NCBI GenBank assembly: GCA_015654925.1
Contig: JAATFX010000083.1
Location: forward strand, 32,852 to 96,851
DNA: 64,000 bases
DNA from: Enterobacterales bacterium
Lineage (GTDB): Bacteria > Pseudomonadota > Gammaproteobacteria > Enterobacterales > Enterobacteriaceae
Direction: 5' to 3'
Part shown: in pieces, positions 20,123 to 29,378 of the stretch
Numbering within the stretch: the stretch's first letter is position 1
Layout: every line of letters begins with the position of its first letter
Position numbers and translations under genes: made by a program
Notes under the pieces: model-generated
The model's database searches: none
What the model was told of the DNA's origin: nothing
What the model saw: the letters and a program-made list of their open reading frames with translations, nothing else

Positions 20123-21809
20123 TGATGGGGCTATACCGGGCTTTAAGGTTATCAGCATCCGCGCCGCTTTGCCTGATAGCGTCGGACTGGTTGGGTTGTC
20201 CTGTATCTGGATGGGTATGACTCGCCAACTTTTCCGCCAACTGCTTGATAACATTCAACGTGTCGATCATCAAGGTCATGACGTTAATGTCTGCGGTTCC
20301 CATCCACACCGTGCTGCCTTGCATAACTATTGCGCTGGCAATACGTTTGCTGATGCCTGCTATTTGTTCATCCAGGCTACCGCCCACTGATAGCGTCTGA
20401 TTACCGCCGACCTGCGATTCTTTATCCTGGGCTATGGTTTCGCTTCTGTCCTGGCCCTGCGAACGCAGTGTGGCGGCGCTGGCGGTAACATGATCGCCTT
20501 TCGCCACGCTCAACACTTTACCGGCAGATACGCTATGTGTCCCCACCACCGTTTTTTTATCGTCAGCCTTAACCGTTACCGTTCTGTCTATAACCGTCCT
20601 GTCTTCGGTATCCGCCTTAACCCGGCGCGTGGCGCTCTCTTCGATGATGGTCTGGTCTGTCAATCGCTGCCAGGTGCCATCGGCTTTTACGCGGTGTTCA
20701 ACGCCGGCGCGCTGCTGCTGCAACTGCTCACCCGGTTTGATATCAGGCAGGCTTTTGCCCTCGCCCAATACCTGCCGGATAAACGGGCGGTCCGGGCGCC
20801 CCTCCTGAAAGCCCAGCTCAACCAATGTCCCCGGCTCCGGATACTGCATCAACCCGGCTTCGTCACCGCTGAACGCATTAGGCAGCGACACGGCGGGGTA
20901 AATCGGCGTTTCCGCGTTATCCTGGCCGTTCTCGTCAAGCAGCTGCACGCCTACGGCGACACGCGGGCGAAACGGATCAGATATATCGCCCAGGGCCGCC
21001 GGCTCGGCGTAGTCTTCCACCCGGGCAAATTTGGGCAAATGCAGATTAGAAGCCAGCTCCGGGTATAGCTTTTCGATTTGTTTCTGCATAGGCGGCTTTT
21101 GTTTCGGCTTGCCGTCGGTTTTTAAGAGCGTCCACGTTATCGTCATGTCGCCATCTTTCACAGCGACTCGCGTTAGCCGTTGGCCGTTTACCACCACACC
21201 CGGGCGCAGCGTCCCGATTGCCGGCAGCATGGCGGAATTACCCGATCCGCTATTGGTCATCAATGCCGGCGGGATTTCCACATCCAGCCCGGCAAAACGC
21301 GAATCGGCCCAGCTCCCCGCCCAGACCGTGCCATCTGGCATTTGTTGCCAGATATAATCGTCTATCGAAAATGACCGCCCCAAATTATTAAGCAGTTGAT
21401 AACCGCTGCCGCTATGCGTGAAGTAAGGGATCGGCGTGTCTGTATAACTTTTGCCCTCAGGTAAAATGAAATTAATGCCACTGGCGGCACCCAACTGGCT
21501 CAGCACATCACGTAGCGTAGGGTGCTGGATGGATAACGGCCATTTTTGTTCAAATGCGGCGGACAGCTCAGCGACGAACAAGCGACGAAAGGCGTTATCC
21601 CCGGCCTGGTCGCGCACCACATAGCCGCTAAAATAGCGATAGGGGTTGCCGTTATAGCCAATATCCAGGCGCACCACCTGCCCGGCCAGCGAGTCAGGAG
21701 AGCCAACGGTAATAAATCCTCGACCGGCGTCGTTGAGGTCAAGCACAATTTCATAATTTGCCACCTCCAACTGCGCGGCCCCGATCGTTAATCTCGCTTC
21801 TGGTTTCAT
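20115..21809 (-). CDS. D: Late-control/baseplate spike protein (gpD fused to gpV-like region)
   Basis: 564 residues. The N-terminal 220 are gpD/gp27-like, the tail hub fold (RLDIGYNGNPYRYFSGYVV, LRDVLSQLGAASGINFILP). A middle OB-fold-like part has GTLVELGFQEGRPDRPFIRQVLG, as in VgrG/gpV spikes. A repetitive C-terminal region (about 380-500) is rich in VKAD/VGGN-type repeats, as expected of a beta-helical spike. It is the last gene of the leftward late operon and couples to the gene before it by ATGA. No separate V gene exists elsewhere, which supports the fusion reading. Confidence 0.75.
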   Translation of the reverse strand: MKPEARLTIGAAQLEVANYEIVLDLNDAGRGFITVGSPDSLAGQVVRLDIGYNGNPYRYFSGYVVRDQAGDNAFRRLFVAELSAAFEQKWPLSIQHPTLRDVLSQLGAASGINFILPEGKSYTDTPIPYFTHSGSGYQLLNNLGRSFSIDDYIWQQMPDGTVWAGSWADSRFAGLDVEIPPALMTNSGSGNSAMLPAIGTLRPGVVVNGQRLTRVAVKDGDMTITWTLLKTDGKPKQKPPMQKQIEKLYPELASNLHLPKFARVEDYAEPAALGDISDPFRPRVAVGVQLLDENGQDNAETPIYPAVSLPNAFSGDEAGLMQYPEPGTLVELGFQEGRPDRPFIRQVLGEGKSLPDIKPGEQLQQQRAGVEHRVKADGTWQRLTDQTIIEESATRRVKADTEDRTVIDRTVTVKADDKKTVVGTHSVSAGKVLSVAKGDHVTASAATLRSQGQDRSETIAQDKESQVGGNQTLSVGGSLDEQIAGISKRIASAIVMQGSTVWMGTADINVMTLMIDTLNVIKQLAEKLASHTHPDTGQPNQSDAIRQSGADADNLKARYSPIIK

Positions 21810-22354
21810 AGCGCGCCCAACTTGGCATCAATATTTTTGAGGACTTTTTCAAAAGAGGTCAGTTCGTTCTCACCTTCGCCGGTATTCTCGCCGCTTGCCG
21901 TCGTTGTCCCCGTCGCGGTTTGGGTGGTGGTGCCTTTGGATGCCGTGCGCGCGGCCGCTTTTTCAGCCACGCTTACCTGTTCGCGCAGGGTGAAATTTAC
22001 CAGCCAGGCCAGCTTATCGGTTTGCGGATTGGCATCAATCGAGCCCGAAAAAATACCCTGGCGCATGTTGATGGCCTGGGCCTCGGCGCACGCAATCCTG
22101 TAAACCTGACCAGCACCGCCGGCGCCTTTCGCTTCCGCCATTTTCCATAGCTGCGACAAAAGCGCCTTATCCTGGTAGGGGATCAAGCCTGATATTGCCA
22201 GCTCTTTGGCCTTAATCCCTTTTTCTGTCGTGGCCGTTCCGGACGCCTGGCCGGATTTGTCTTCCGTCTTTATTTCCATTTTTGGCGCTATCTGGATAGA
22301 CAACATCCTGATGGGGACCCCATCCAGGGCAAGCATAATCACCTGTTGGCTCAT
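21806..22354 (-). CDS. Tail/baseplate protein of unknown function
   Basis: 182 residues: MSQQVIMLALDGVPIRMLSIQIAPKM, then a charged region with AKELAISGLIPYQDKALLSQLW and ACAEAQAINMRQGIFSGSID. The C-terminal third is Thr/Ala/Gly-rich and ends in a short coiled segment. I recognise it only as the small protein found next to gpD in P2/K139-like tails, comparable in place to gpU (tail terminator). Both neighbours overlap it by ATGA, so it is a tightly coupled member of the late operon. Confidence 0.6.
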   Translation of the reverse strand: MSQQVIMLALDGVPIRMLSIQIAPKMEIKTEDKSGQASGTATTEKGIKAKELAISGLIPYQDKALLSQLWKMAEAKGAGGAGQVYRIACAEAQAINMRQGIFSGSIDANPQTDKLAWLVNFTLREQVSVAEKAAARTASKGTTTQTATGTTTASGENTGEGENELTSFEKVLKNIDAKLGAL

Positions 22355-23052
22355 GGTTTCAGCATCCCTATCAATGAGTCGATATCGCCGGCAAACAGCG
22401 AACCTGCGGTGTATATAGCATCTTTATCCGGTATGCCTGCCAGCATGTTATTTGCCACCTTGGCAGGCTCACCGGCATCGATAAATGCCCATACCTCAAC
22501 AAATTTACCCTTTAATTCGCCCAAAAATTGCCCGGCTTCCTGTTGCGCTGCGGTTGCTGCGTTCTCAAAACTCGCCAGCGCCGCCGCTATTTCTCCGCTT
22601 CCTGATGAGATTTGTGCCGCTTGCGCCGCGGCCTGGGTTTTTGCCGCATTGATTGCTTGCCGGTACGTTCTAATTGGCAACGCTGCCGCTTCCGGTAGCC
22701 CGCTGATTTGCGCGCCCGGCAATTGCATTTTAGTGATCGCCAGCTCAGTGGCGGATTTAGCCTTGCGGATAGTTTTCTCAAAATCCGGGATCGGGAATAT
22801 GCCCGCAAGATTTTCCATGGAGGTGATAAAGCCATCTAATTGCGTCCCCGTCTGCAAGATTGAGACCACGCTCGGCGCACCGCCGGCCGTAGCCAGTCTT
22901 TTAGCCAAATACTTAACGGCATTCTCCGGACTCAGGTAATTGCCAGAATCGGTCACCTGCGCCGCCCCATAGGTCCAGGGATTTACCGTCAGCACGGAAC
23001 ACGATATGGCGCTGATCGTCGCCGGGAATGCCAATACCATGCGCTGCCACAT
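22351..23052 (-). CDS. Hypothetical tail-operon protein
   Basis: 233 residues, Ala-rich and mostly helical. The N-terminus MWQRMVLAFPATISAISCSVLT could act as a signal-like hydrophobic stretch. Then YLSPENAVKYLAKRLATAGG and a long helical region (KTQAAAQAAQISSGSGEIAA) follow. Not recognised. It lies between the fibre-assembly gene (TAATG overlap) and the 21806 gene (ATGA overlap), so it is co-translated with baseplate genes. It may be a tail-hub or DNA-injection component; this is only an inference from position. Confidence 0.6.
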   Translation of the reverse strand: MWQRMVLAFPATISAISCSVLTVNPWTYGAAQVTDSGNYLSPENAVKYLAKRLATAGGAPSVVSILQTGTQLDGFITSMENLAGIFPIPDFEKTIRKAKSATELAITKMQLPGAQISGLPEAAALPIRTYRQAINAAKTQAAAQAAQISSGSGEIAAALASFENAATAAQQEAGQFLGELKGKFVEVWAFIDAGEPAKVANNMLAGIPDKDAIYTAGSLFAGDIDSLIGMLKP

Positions 23053-23561
23053 TATGCTGGCACCTCCGGCCAGGTTATTTTTTTAGCCGACGCCTTCACT
23101 GCTGATAAATTGGCTTTGTAAATTATCCATGCCGCTAATGCTTCCTTTTCCAAGGTGCTGGCTAAATTCAGGTTCACCAGATTTTGATAAATGGAAATTT
23201 GCAGGTTTGCTTTCGCCATTAATCCCGATTTCTTAACCTCATTTTCTGCGGCATTATCTATCACCGCCGCGCTAATTTTCTTTCCATCCCATAACCAGCC
23301 GCCTAGGTGATTTAATCCGGCCGGTGCATCTTTTGCTGCTACCTCTACCACTGATAAGTCAATCGGCCATATTTTCGACACATCGTCATCCACATGCCGG
23401 ATAACGCCGTTATCGTCATAAGCAATTTTTATTGAGTCTTCCGCCCACATTCCCGAATCTATAGACTCGTACCAGTCCAGCCCGTCGGCGTCCTTAAGAT
23501 AAAGGACATTTTTAATTACCTGGCTGTCAGGCACATACTTAATCATTTTTTTCGTGTTCAT
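23052..23561 (-). CDS. G: Tail fibre assembly chaperone (gpG/Tfa type)
   Basis: About 169 residues from the ATG at 23561. This start is chosen because it follows GGGTGACGAT and lies 4 bases after the fibre stop; the frame is open for 31 codons more inside the fibre gene. Features of the caudoviral Tfa family: an N-terminal half describing the fibre tip (YESIDSGMWAEDSI) and a C-terminal helix ending AAWIIYKANLSAVKASAKKITWPEVPA. The W-x-Y-...-WP ending is characteristic. It should fold the C-terminal end of the 23566 fibre. Confidence 0.8.
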   Translation of the reverse strand: MNTKKMIKYVPDSQVIKNVLYLKDADGLDWYESIDSGMWAEDSIKIAYDDNGVIRHVDDDVSKIWPIDLSVVEVAAKDAPAGLNHLGGWLWDGKKISAAVIDNAAENEVKKSGLMAKANLQISIYQNLVNLNLASTLEKEALAAWIIYKANLSAVKASAKKITWPEVPA

Positions 23562-23565
23562 ATCG

Positions 23566-25122
23566 TCACCCGGCAATAGTGCGCCATGCGCCATTAATAT
23601 TAATTTGGAGGGGTTTATATTCCAGGGTGTCATTTTCCGGGTTATCCCCTTCAAAATAATACCCTGTCAGGGCGCAACCGCTTGGCGCCCTCACCCATGC
23701 GTCATGTGTTATAGACATTGTGCCGGCCGAACCCTGGCGCATATCAATAACGCCCTCGGTTTTATAGACGAATCGCGGGTTAAATCTTTCGTCATATCTG
23801 GCATCATATCGGACATCAAAATTACTAAAATCATCGGGCTCAAATTGGGATGCAACAAAATGGCCGTTATCTTTAAACCTGAAAGGGTATGATTTACCGC
23901 CAGAGCCTGTAACGCTTATGATGGCTTGCGTGTACTGTCCTATCACTTCCTGATGATAGAATTCAACCCTGAACGCCCCGGCACCAGTAACTCTTAAGCC
24001 GTACGCATGCCGGTAACCACCGCCCTCCGACGTTCCGTTTTTCTCTATGAAATCTTGATAATCAAACGTCGTTTTTCCTGTTATTGTCCCGCCATCGGCC
24101 TTAACCAAATACCGCGAGTTTCCCTCAACCCTGGTATACAACTCATCACGGTTATAGGTTTCACTTTTTTTATACACATCACCTTTGGCATAAATATCCA
24201 AATTAGTGCGGGCGGCGCCTTTATCATTTACGTCATTTAAATTTTTGTCCTTGCGTAAATAATTCGTTTCGGCGTTTTGCTCCGCAAGCGTCCCTTTGGG
24301 CCGCAAATCCGTGATGTTCCCGTCAGCGTCAATACTGGCAAGTGGGGCGACATAATGCTTGAATCCCTGAGCATCGGTGTAATTGACTAGCGCGTTTCCC
24401 GGCGCGACGCTTACCACTGAATCCCAGCGGCTGGTTACCTGCCCTTGCAGGCTTACATCGATCCAGATCACCGCCGGCAGTGCGGCAACAGCTAAACTTG
24501 CCTGGGCTGTCTGTTCGGCCCGCAGCCCGCCCACATACCCCACCCCGGCGCTGATTTTAAACGCCCCGGTTGCACCGGTGATCAGATATGCGTTGCCGTT
24601 GAAACCGGCGGCGCCGTATCGGTCGAAATTGCTTAGGCGCAAACGCTCGTCGATACCGAACAGGCGCGCCGAAAAATCTATTTGCCATGTCGCAGGTGTC
24701 ACGGTGATTTGACTCACCGCCGCGGCCCCGGTGAATTCCATTGCCAAAGATCTGCTGATGGTGTTTCCTTGCCCCGCCGCCGACGTTTTAATTTTCTTTT
24801 GCGTCCCAGTATGCACCACCATGCACAGCGTATTTGACGTCGAGTCCAGCAAGCCTATCCAGTTATAATCGAAGTCGCCCACCGTCGTATCTAACAGCGC
24901 CGAATAGACAACGGAATCCTTGTTCAGCATCCCATATTGCAAAACCGGCGTCCGGTAAACAATCTGGTTAGCGAAGGGCAACCCCTCATCACGGCTAACA
25001 CCCTCTGTTTCGCTTTGCCCGTCAATATAAGCAAAAACGAACGTATCAGGACGCGCCGGCAGGTTATTGGCCGTTCTTTGCGCTGCCCATTCTTCATATT
25101 TTCTGGTAATAACCGATGGCAT
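23566..25122 (-). CDS. H: Tail fibre protein
   Basis: 518 residues. The N-terminal 150 match the phage tail-collar fibre domain (DUF3751 type) with FANQIVYRTPVLQYGMLNKDSVVYSALLDTTVGDF, which attaches to the baseplate. A repeat-like linker (NETNYLRKDKNLND, NRDELYTRVEGNSRYL) leads to a receptor-binding tip ending FEGDNPENDTLEYKPLQININGAWRTIAG. It follows gpI and precedes its chaperone, as in P2 (I-H-G). Host range should be set by the last 150 residues. Confidence 0.88.
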   Translation of the reverse strand: MPSVITRKYEEWAAQRTANNLPARPDTFVFAYIDGQSETEGVSRDEGLPFANQIVYRTPVLQYGMLNKDSVVYSALLDTTVGDFDYNWIGLLDSTSNTLCMVVHTGTQKKIKTSAAGQGNTISRSLAMEFTGAAAVSQITVTPATWQIDFSARLFGIDERLRLSNFDRYGAAGFNGNAYLITGATGAFKISAGVGYVGGLRAEQTAQASLAVAALPAVIWIDVSLQGQVTSRWDSVVSVAPGNALVNYTDAQGFKHYVAPLASIDADGNITDLRPKGTLAEQNAETNYLRKDKNLNDVNDKGAARTNLDIYAKGDVYKKSETYNRDELYTRVEGNSRYLVKADGGTITGKTTFDYQDFIEKNGTSEGGGYRHAYGLRVTGAGAFRVEFYHQEVIGQYTQAIISVTGSGGKSYPFRFKDNGHFVASQFEPDDFSNFDVRYDARYDERFNPRFVYKTEGVIDMRQGSAGTMSITHDAWVRAPSGCALTGYYFEGDNPENDTLEYKPLQININGAWRTIAG

Positions 25123-25159
25123 TGTTTACCCCTTCTTTTTTGCGCTGCAGCATAGCTAT

Positions 25160-25783
25160 TTATGACGGTGATCGATGCTCAGCCGTAATAATCTGCCCGT
25201 CTTCTGTCATGATAAATTGTCCGGCATGCGTCACTATTGCCGCATCTATGCCGGGATTAGCAACGATGACCTGATGATCGTATTCAAAATATTGCGGTTT
25301 AATTCCTAATGGCGCGGTGTTCAGCACATCGAACCAATAACGCCGGCACGTCCGGCCATACTTTCTGATGATTTCATTCATCAATGTGCTGTTAATTGCT
25401 AGCTGGTTATCATTCACACGAATGATAATGACGTCCCAATCTATCCCGGGTTGCCGCTCCAACTGTTTAATTTCACCAATTTGCAGGCGTTCGAATATTT
25501 TTGCGAATCCTTCCAGGCTTCCGCTATCTCGCGCATTTTCAAAAGCATGATTTACCCGCAGCCGATACAGGCCCAGCGGTTCATCCTCAAAACGAGTGAT
25601 ATCCCGCTGATAGGCTATCAAGTCTAGTAATGGCACCGGGCAGATAAGCGGGTCTGTATTATCTAATGGGAAATTGATCCATCCCGCCACTTTCTGCCAG
25701 AATGTCGCGAAAGCGGCCGCTAATTTTTTCGGCTCGCCAAGGCTCATCCAGGACGGTAGCGTAATGATGGGTTTATCAGCCAT
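25160..25783 (-). CDS. I: Baseplate protein gpI
   Basis: 207 residues of the P2 gpI family: FATFWQKVAGWINFPLDNTDPLICPVPLLDLIAYQRDITRFEDEPLG with the typical LDLLAWQRD-like motif, then a FENARDSGSLEGF region. A C-terminal extension after about residue 160 (HAGQFIMTEDGQIITAEHRSPS) is not typical of gpI. Its start overlaps the end of J by 8 bases. It forms the baseplate wedge with J. Confidence 0.85.
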   Translation of the reverse strand: MADKPIITLPSWMSLGEPKKLAAAFATFWQKVAGWINFPLDNTDPLICPVPLLDLIAYQRDITRFEDEPLGLYRLRVNHAFENARDSGSLEGFAKIFERLQIGEIKQLERQPGIDWDVIIIRVNDNQLAINSTLMNEIIRKYGRTCRRYWFDVLNTAPLGIKPQYFEYDHQVIVANPGIDAAIVTHAGQFIMTEDGQIITAEHRSPS

Positions 25784-26978
25784 TTGCCACCACCACAGTT
25801 AGCGAAGACAGACGCGGCACAGATAGCCCACTAATAATGTCGGAAAGCGAGAATTTTACCGATTCCAACTGGCCGAAATTTTCGTGTAATTCCTCCCCCA
25901 GGCGCGAAAAGCTAAACCGGCTATTAGGCCATGTCTTCGTTACGTCATAATCTGAATTATCCCTAAACGCCGAACGGACAAAATTACCGATATCATTTTG
26001 TAATGCGGTGGTCTCGTCAGTGCTTAAATTCAGGTTTTTGTATATGTAGGCGGTCACGATCAAATCATGATCAGTTTCCGGCATTGAAAAACATTGCATG
26101 TCGTCGCCGTGGCCGTGATAGCCCTCATCATTGATGTGATAATTCACCGCGGCCACGAACGCATCTGATGCTACCCCCGTATCCAGCAATAAATAAGCGT
26201 TCGCGGTCCCCGGGCCGCGCGGAGCGTCATGCTCGAAGAAAACCCGGTCAGTGCTCAGCCCGGCGACAGCGGCAATCATGCTGCGATACACCGCGTCGAT
26301 GTGATATTGCCCCACCAGATTATATTGATTGCGGGTACGCGCTCTTAATTCGTCGTCTGACTCGGTGTCCGATCCTGGCGTCGTCAGCCACCCGTCGAGG
26401 TTCTCAACTGAACGAATCCCGGCAATTTCAGTCGGTAAAATTCGATAGTACCCGGCGGCCAGGTTATAGGCAGCGCCGTTGCCGGCAGCGATAACCGGAA
26501 CGGCCATGCTCACCACGCCGGCCGGTATGACGACCTCTCTAGTAGTTGATAATTTGTAAACTGTCCCGTTTATGCGTTCCGTTTGGATCACCGTGCCGGC
26601 TGGTATGGTCAACAATACCGAGGCGTCGGCTTTATAGAATGTTACGGCGCCGGCGGCGTAAGTTGCGGCCTTCCTGGTCAGCCTTACCGCCCAGGCGAAC
26701 AGATCGAGGAATCTCCCCGCAGCCGTTGCGAGGTACATATTGGGCATGACTTCATTAACCAATATGTCTTTAAGCCAAATCACAGGCAACGTCGCCACGG
26801 CCCGAATTAGCCGCCAGAATGGCGACATAACGGAGGTGTTGGTAATGATCGGTTGCCCATCGACCACCGTATCATTAACGACTGCCTGAAATTCCGCCTT
26901 TATGTCTGTTTCAGTGGTCGGCATGCCGCCTGCCTTAAGCGCGGCCTCAAAATCCACTGCCGGTTTATCGTTCGCCAT
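25776..26978 (-). CDS. J: Baseplate wedge protein gpJ
   Basis: About 400 residues of the baseplate J family. NMYLATAAGRFLDLFAWAVRLTRKAATYAAGAVTFYK and the beta-domain IPAGTVIQTERINGTVYKL lead to DDELRARTRNQYN, all diagnostic. The ATG at 26978 (after GGGG) is preferred to the TTG two codons earlier. It follows DUF2590 directly. No separate gpW gene is seen, so the DUF2590 protein may take that place. Confidence 0.9.
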   Translation of the reverse strand: MANDKPAVDFEAALKAGGMPTTETDIKAEFQAVVNDTVVDGQPIITNTSVMSPFWRLIRAVATLPVIWLKDILVNEVMPNMYLATAAGRFLDLFAWAVRLTRKAATYAAGAVTFYKADASVLLTIPAGTVIQTERINGTVYKLSTTREVVIPAGVVSMAVPVIAAGNGAAYNLAAGYYRILPTEIAGIRSVENLDGWLTTPGSDTESDDELRARTRNQYNLVGQYHIDAVYRSMIAAVAGLSTDRVFFEHDAPRGPGTANAYLLLDTGVASDAFVAAVNYHINDEGYHGHGDDMQCFSMPETDHDLIVTAYIYKNLNLSTDETTALQNDIGNFVRSAFRDNSDYDVTKTWPNSRFSFSRLGEELHENFGQLESVKFSLSDIISGLSVPRLSSLTVVVANG

Positions 26979-26980
26979 CG

Positions 26981-27310
26981 TCAAACCCCTATTCTTACAA
27001 TCAGGCTATCGCTGAAATCGTATGTTTCAGCGGTCAGCAACCAGGCGCCCAGGCTTTCTTCTGATATTTCAATTGTTCCCGGAATAAGCCGTATGTCGCT
27101 TTCAACCAGCAAGATAATTCGCGTCCTGATATCGGCTTTCATGGTCGGGCTTCGTTCCGCTAATAGCTCCGTCGCCAGGCCGCTTTCCATGATGCTGTGC
27201 TTAATGTCCTGGCCGATTGAAACCCGGTTATTGCATATCTCGGGTTCCTTGCCGCTGTTAAGGGTAAAATCCCTGGCTGTAATTAACAGGTCGCGATATA
27301 AATCAGCCAT
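26981..27310 (-). CDS. DUF2590 protein, possible gp25/gpW-like wedge component
   Basis: 109 residues from the ATG at 27310, which overlaps the tape-measure stop as TAATG. Pattern: DLLITARDFTLNSGKEPEICNNRVSIGQDIKHSIMESGLA, then RTRIILLVESDIRLIPGTIEI. I recall DUF2590 from Vibrio K139-type phages. Its position directly before J, where P2 has W, and its layout (order-specifying N-terminus, small alpha/beta body) suggest a gp25-like wedge role. That role is an inference. Confidence 0.7.
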   Translation of the reverse strand: MADLYRDLLITARDFTLNSGKEPEICNNRVSIGQDIKHSIMESGLATELLAERSPTMKADIRTRIILLVESDIRLIPGTIEISEESLGAWLLTAETYDFSDSLIVRIGV

Positions 27311-29175
27311 TAGCCACCCCATCCGTAAAGCTCGGTTCTTTCCTGAAGTTCTTGCGGCGTCATAGGGTTCGTGACGTTCATTTCTACTTTGCCGATCGTT
27401 AGGTTTTTGCCGCGATTGGTGTTGTTTTCCGTCATTGTCCCGGCTATGCCGTTTTTACCCGGATTAATCGGAATACCGCCGGTTAGCATCGGCGCCCCCG
27501 TTGTAGTCAGGACCGGCGCCGGCACGCCGACTACCGCCCCGCCGAGTGACAAGGGCGCCGTTGTTCCCGCCGGTAGCTGCGCCGCAGCGCCGCCAGGGAC
27601 TTCCGACGCGCCAGCGCCATCCCCGCCGGCCAGGCTGATATCTATCCCCGGTATTTTGTTTAACATCTTCACAATCCAGTTATAACTGGATAGGGCGCTG
27701 TCTTTTATCGACGCCCAAATACTGGCGAACACACCCATTATTGTGTTGCCGTATTCTTTGAACGCCTCAACCGGCGATAGCCCCTGAAAGAACGCCACCA
27801 CGGCGGCCCAGCCGCTTTGTATTGCGGCCCATATTGAAGTCCACAGCGCCGAGATATCTTTCCCAATTTCTGTTAATGCCCATGACCAATATTTGTACTG
27901 GTCATAGATCGCCCAGGTCAGGATGGCGATTGCGGCGATAATCAATAAAATTGGGGAGGTTAATAGGGCAAATAAGCCGGTCAGTATCGTTATCACAGCC
28001 GCGACGGCCGCCAGGGCCAACATGCCGACGACGATATAACCGATCCAGCGCGCGATATTGGGAAACATCTGCATCCACTTACCAAACTGCGTACCCATAC
28101 CGGCAATTTTTTCCAGGACGGGGTTTAAAACAGGGATCAGCGTCCGGCCAATGACGGCCCTGATACCGAACCATATCGCCTCTAATCGTTCCCATGGATC
28201 GATCATCACCTGGGCCATTTTTGCGGCGTCCTCCATGCCGGTTGTTTTTTGCAACGTGTCGATACTGCCCGATAAACTGTCCACGTTCCCGATCATGAGT
28301 TTTATCATCGCCACGGCTTCATCACTGCCGAACGCCTTTTTAACCAAATCTGAGTTTTTTACGTTGGAGAGATCGCCAAATTTATTTCTAATCAGGGAAA
28401 GAATGTCGGTAACCCCTTTCATCTTCCCCTGGCTGTCTACAAAACTCAGCCCGAGCGTTTTTTGCGCGGTGCCGACGCCGGCCAGGAACGCTTTATATTT
28501 GGTCCCCGCCTCACTGCCGCTCATCGTCGCCTGTAATTGACCCAAAACCGCCATTTGTTCCGCGGCCGACCGCCCGGCGGACGTGCCGGCAGCACCCAAT
28601 GACGTAAAGGCGGCGCTCATTTCATCGCCTGATGATTTAAATATTTTTACCGCCATAGCGGTTTGTCCGGCGATTTCCTCAACCCACTTTGCACGGCCCA
28701 TCCGGTCCGCCGTGTCCTGGAAAATGCCGTACATGGTGCCCATATAATTTGTGATCACGCCGACGTCGGCCTTAGTAGATTTTGCCAACACGCCGGAGGC
28801 CACGGTAAACGAGGACAGTTCATCCCCGTTGAGCCCATCAATCGCGCCCTGAATGTCATAGGCGGACCGCACAACGTCGGCCGCGTTACCACCAAATTTC
28901 ATACTGAAATTTAATGCCGTGTCGGAAAGTTTTTTGATGGCATCGTCGGAAACACCAAGTGACTTAACATCGTTTAGCGCGGACTGCATTTCATACGCCG
29001 GGCCCAAAAACGCTTTTACAGAAAGACCGGCACCCCAGAGCGCCGCCGCGCCCATGCCGATAGTTTTGAAGTTTTCTTTTGATTTACCCGTAAAGGAAGT
29101 TAGCGCGCCCTGGGCCTGTTTCAGCGGGCGGCTAAACTTATCGATCATGGATAATATGACTTCTAACTGTTTCAT
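27310..29175 (-). CDS. T: Tail tape-measure protein
   Basis: 621 residues from the ATG at 29175, chosen because it overlaps the preceding frame by ATGA; six more codons are open upstream. The N-terminal two-thirds match the TP901-type tape measure (DVVRSAYDIQGAIDGL, MGTMYGIFQDTADRMG, AEQMAVLGQLQATMSGSEAGTKYKAFLAG). There are hydrophobic helices near 390-440 and a Gly/Pro/Ala-rich tail. Its length sets tail length. The size is smaller than P2 gpT (815), so the tail should be shorter. Confidence 0.93.
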   Translation of the reverse strand: MKQLEVILSMIDKFSRPLKQAQGALTSFTGKSKENFKTIGMGAAALWGAGLSVKAFLGPAYEMQSALNDVKSLGVSDDAIKKLSDTALNFSMKFGGNAADVVRSAYDIQGAIDGLNGDELSSFTVASGVLAKSTKADVGVITNYMGTMYGIFQDTADRMGRAKWVEEIAGQTAMAVKIFKSSGDEMSAAFTSLGAAGTSAGRSAAEQMAVLGQLQATMSGSEAGTKYKAFLAGVGTAQKTLGLSFVDSQGKMKGVTDILSLIRNKFGDLSNVKNSDLVKKAFGSDEAVAMIKLMIGNVDSLSGSIDTLQKTTGMEDAAKMAQVMIDPWERLEAIWFGIRAVIGRTLIPVLNPVLEKIAGMGTQFGKWMQMFPNIARWIGYIVVGMLALAAVAAVITILTGLFALLTSPILLIIAAIAILTWAIYDQYKYWSWALTEIGKDISALWTSIWAAIQSGWAAVVAFFQGLSPVEAFKEYGNTIMGVFASIWASIKDSALSSYNWIVKMLNKIPGIDISLAGGDGAGASEVPGGAAAQLPAGTTAPLSLGGAVVGVPAPVLTTTGAPMLTGGIPINPGKNGIAGTMTENNTNRGKNLTIGKVEMNVTNPMTPQELQERTELYGWGG

Positions 29176-29378
29176 GACTTCCCGCCTTTCCACGCTTTAA
29201 CCGTTCCGTTTTGAACGGCTATCGCCATGTTTTCCCAAAACCTGTTATCCAGCCAGATAGCCCGCGCCAGGCTTTCCGGGCTATCTTCCTCGCCTGGCAG
29301 GTAATAACGGCGAAGGCAATAAAGCTGCTCCAATGGCGCATCTTTTATTTTCTCCGCCCGGCGGGTTAATCCTTTACT
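29172..29378 (-). CDS. Frameshift-type extension of the tail chaperone (DUF6890-like, no start codon)
   Basis: A 68-codon open frame overlaps the end of the 29366 gene in the -1 frame and ends exactly at the tape-measure start (ATGA). It has no ATG before near its end, yet encodes a clearly protein-like sequence: DAPLEQLYCLRRYYLPGEED, then SLARAIWLDNRFWENMAIAV. I associate this pattern with DUF6890. The overlap includes A-AAG (29375-29372), where tRNA-Lys can slip back one base. The arrangement mirrors the E/E+E' frameshift pair of P2. A TTG start is the alternative. Confidence 0.55.
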   Translation of the reverse strand, partial: SKGLTRRAEKIKDAPLEQLYCLRRYYLPGEEDSPESLARAIWLDNRFWENMAIAVQNGTVKAWKGGKS

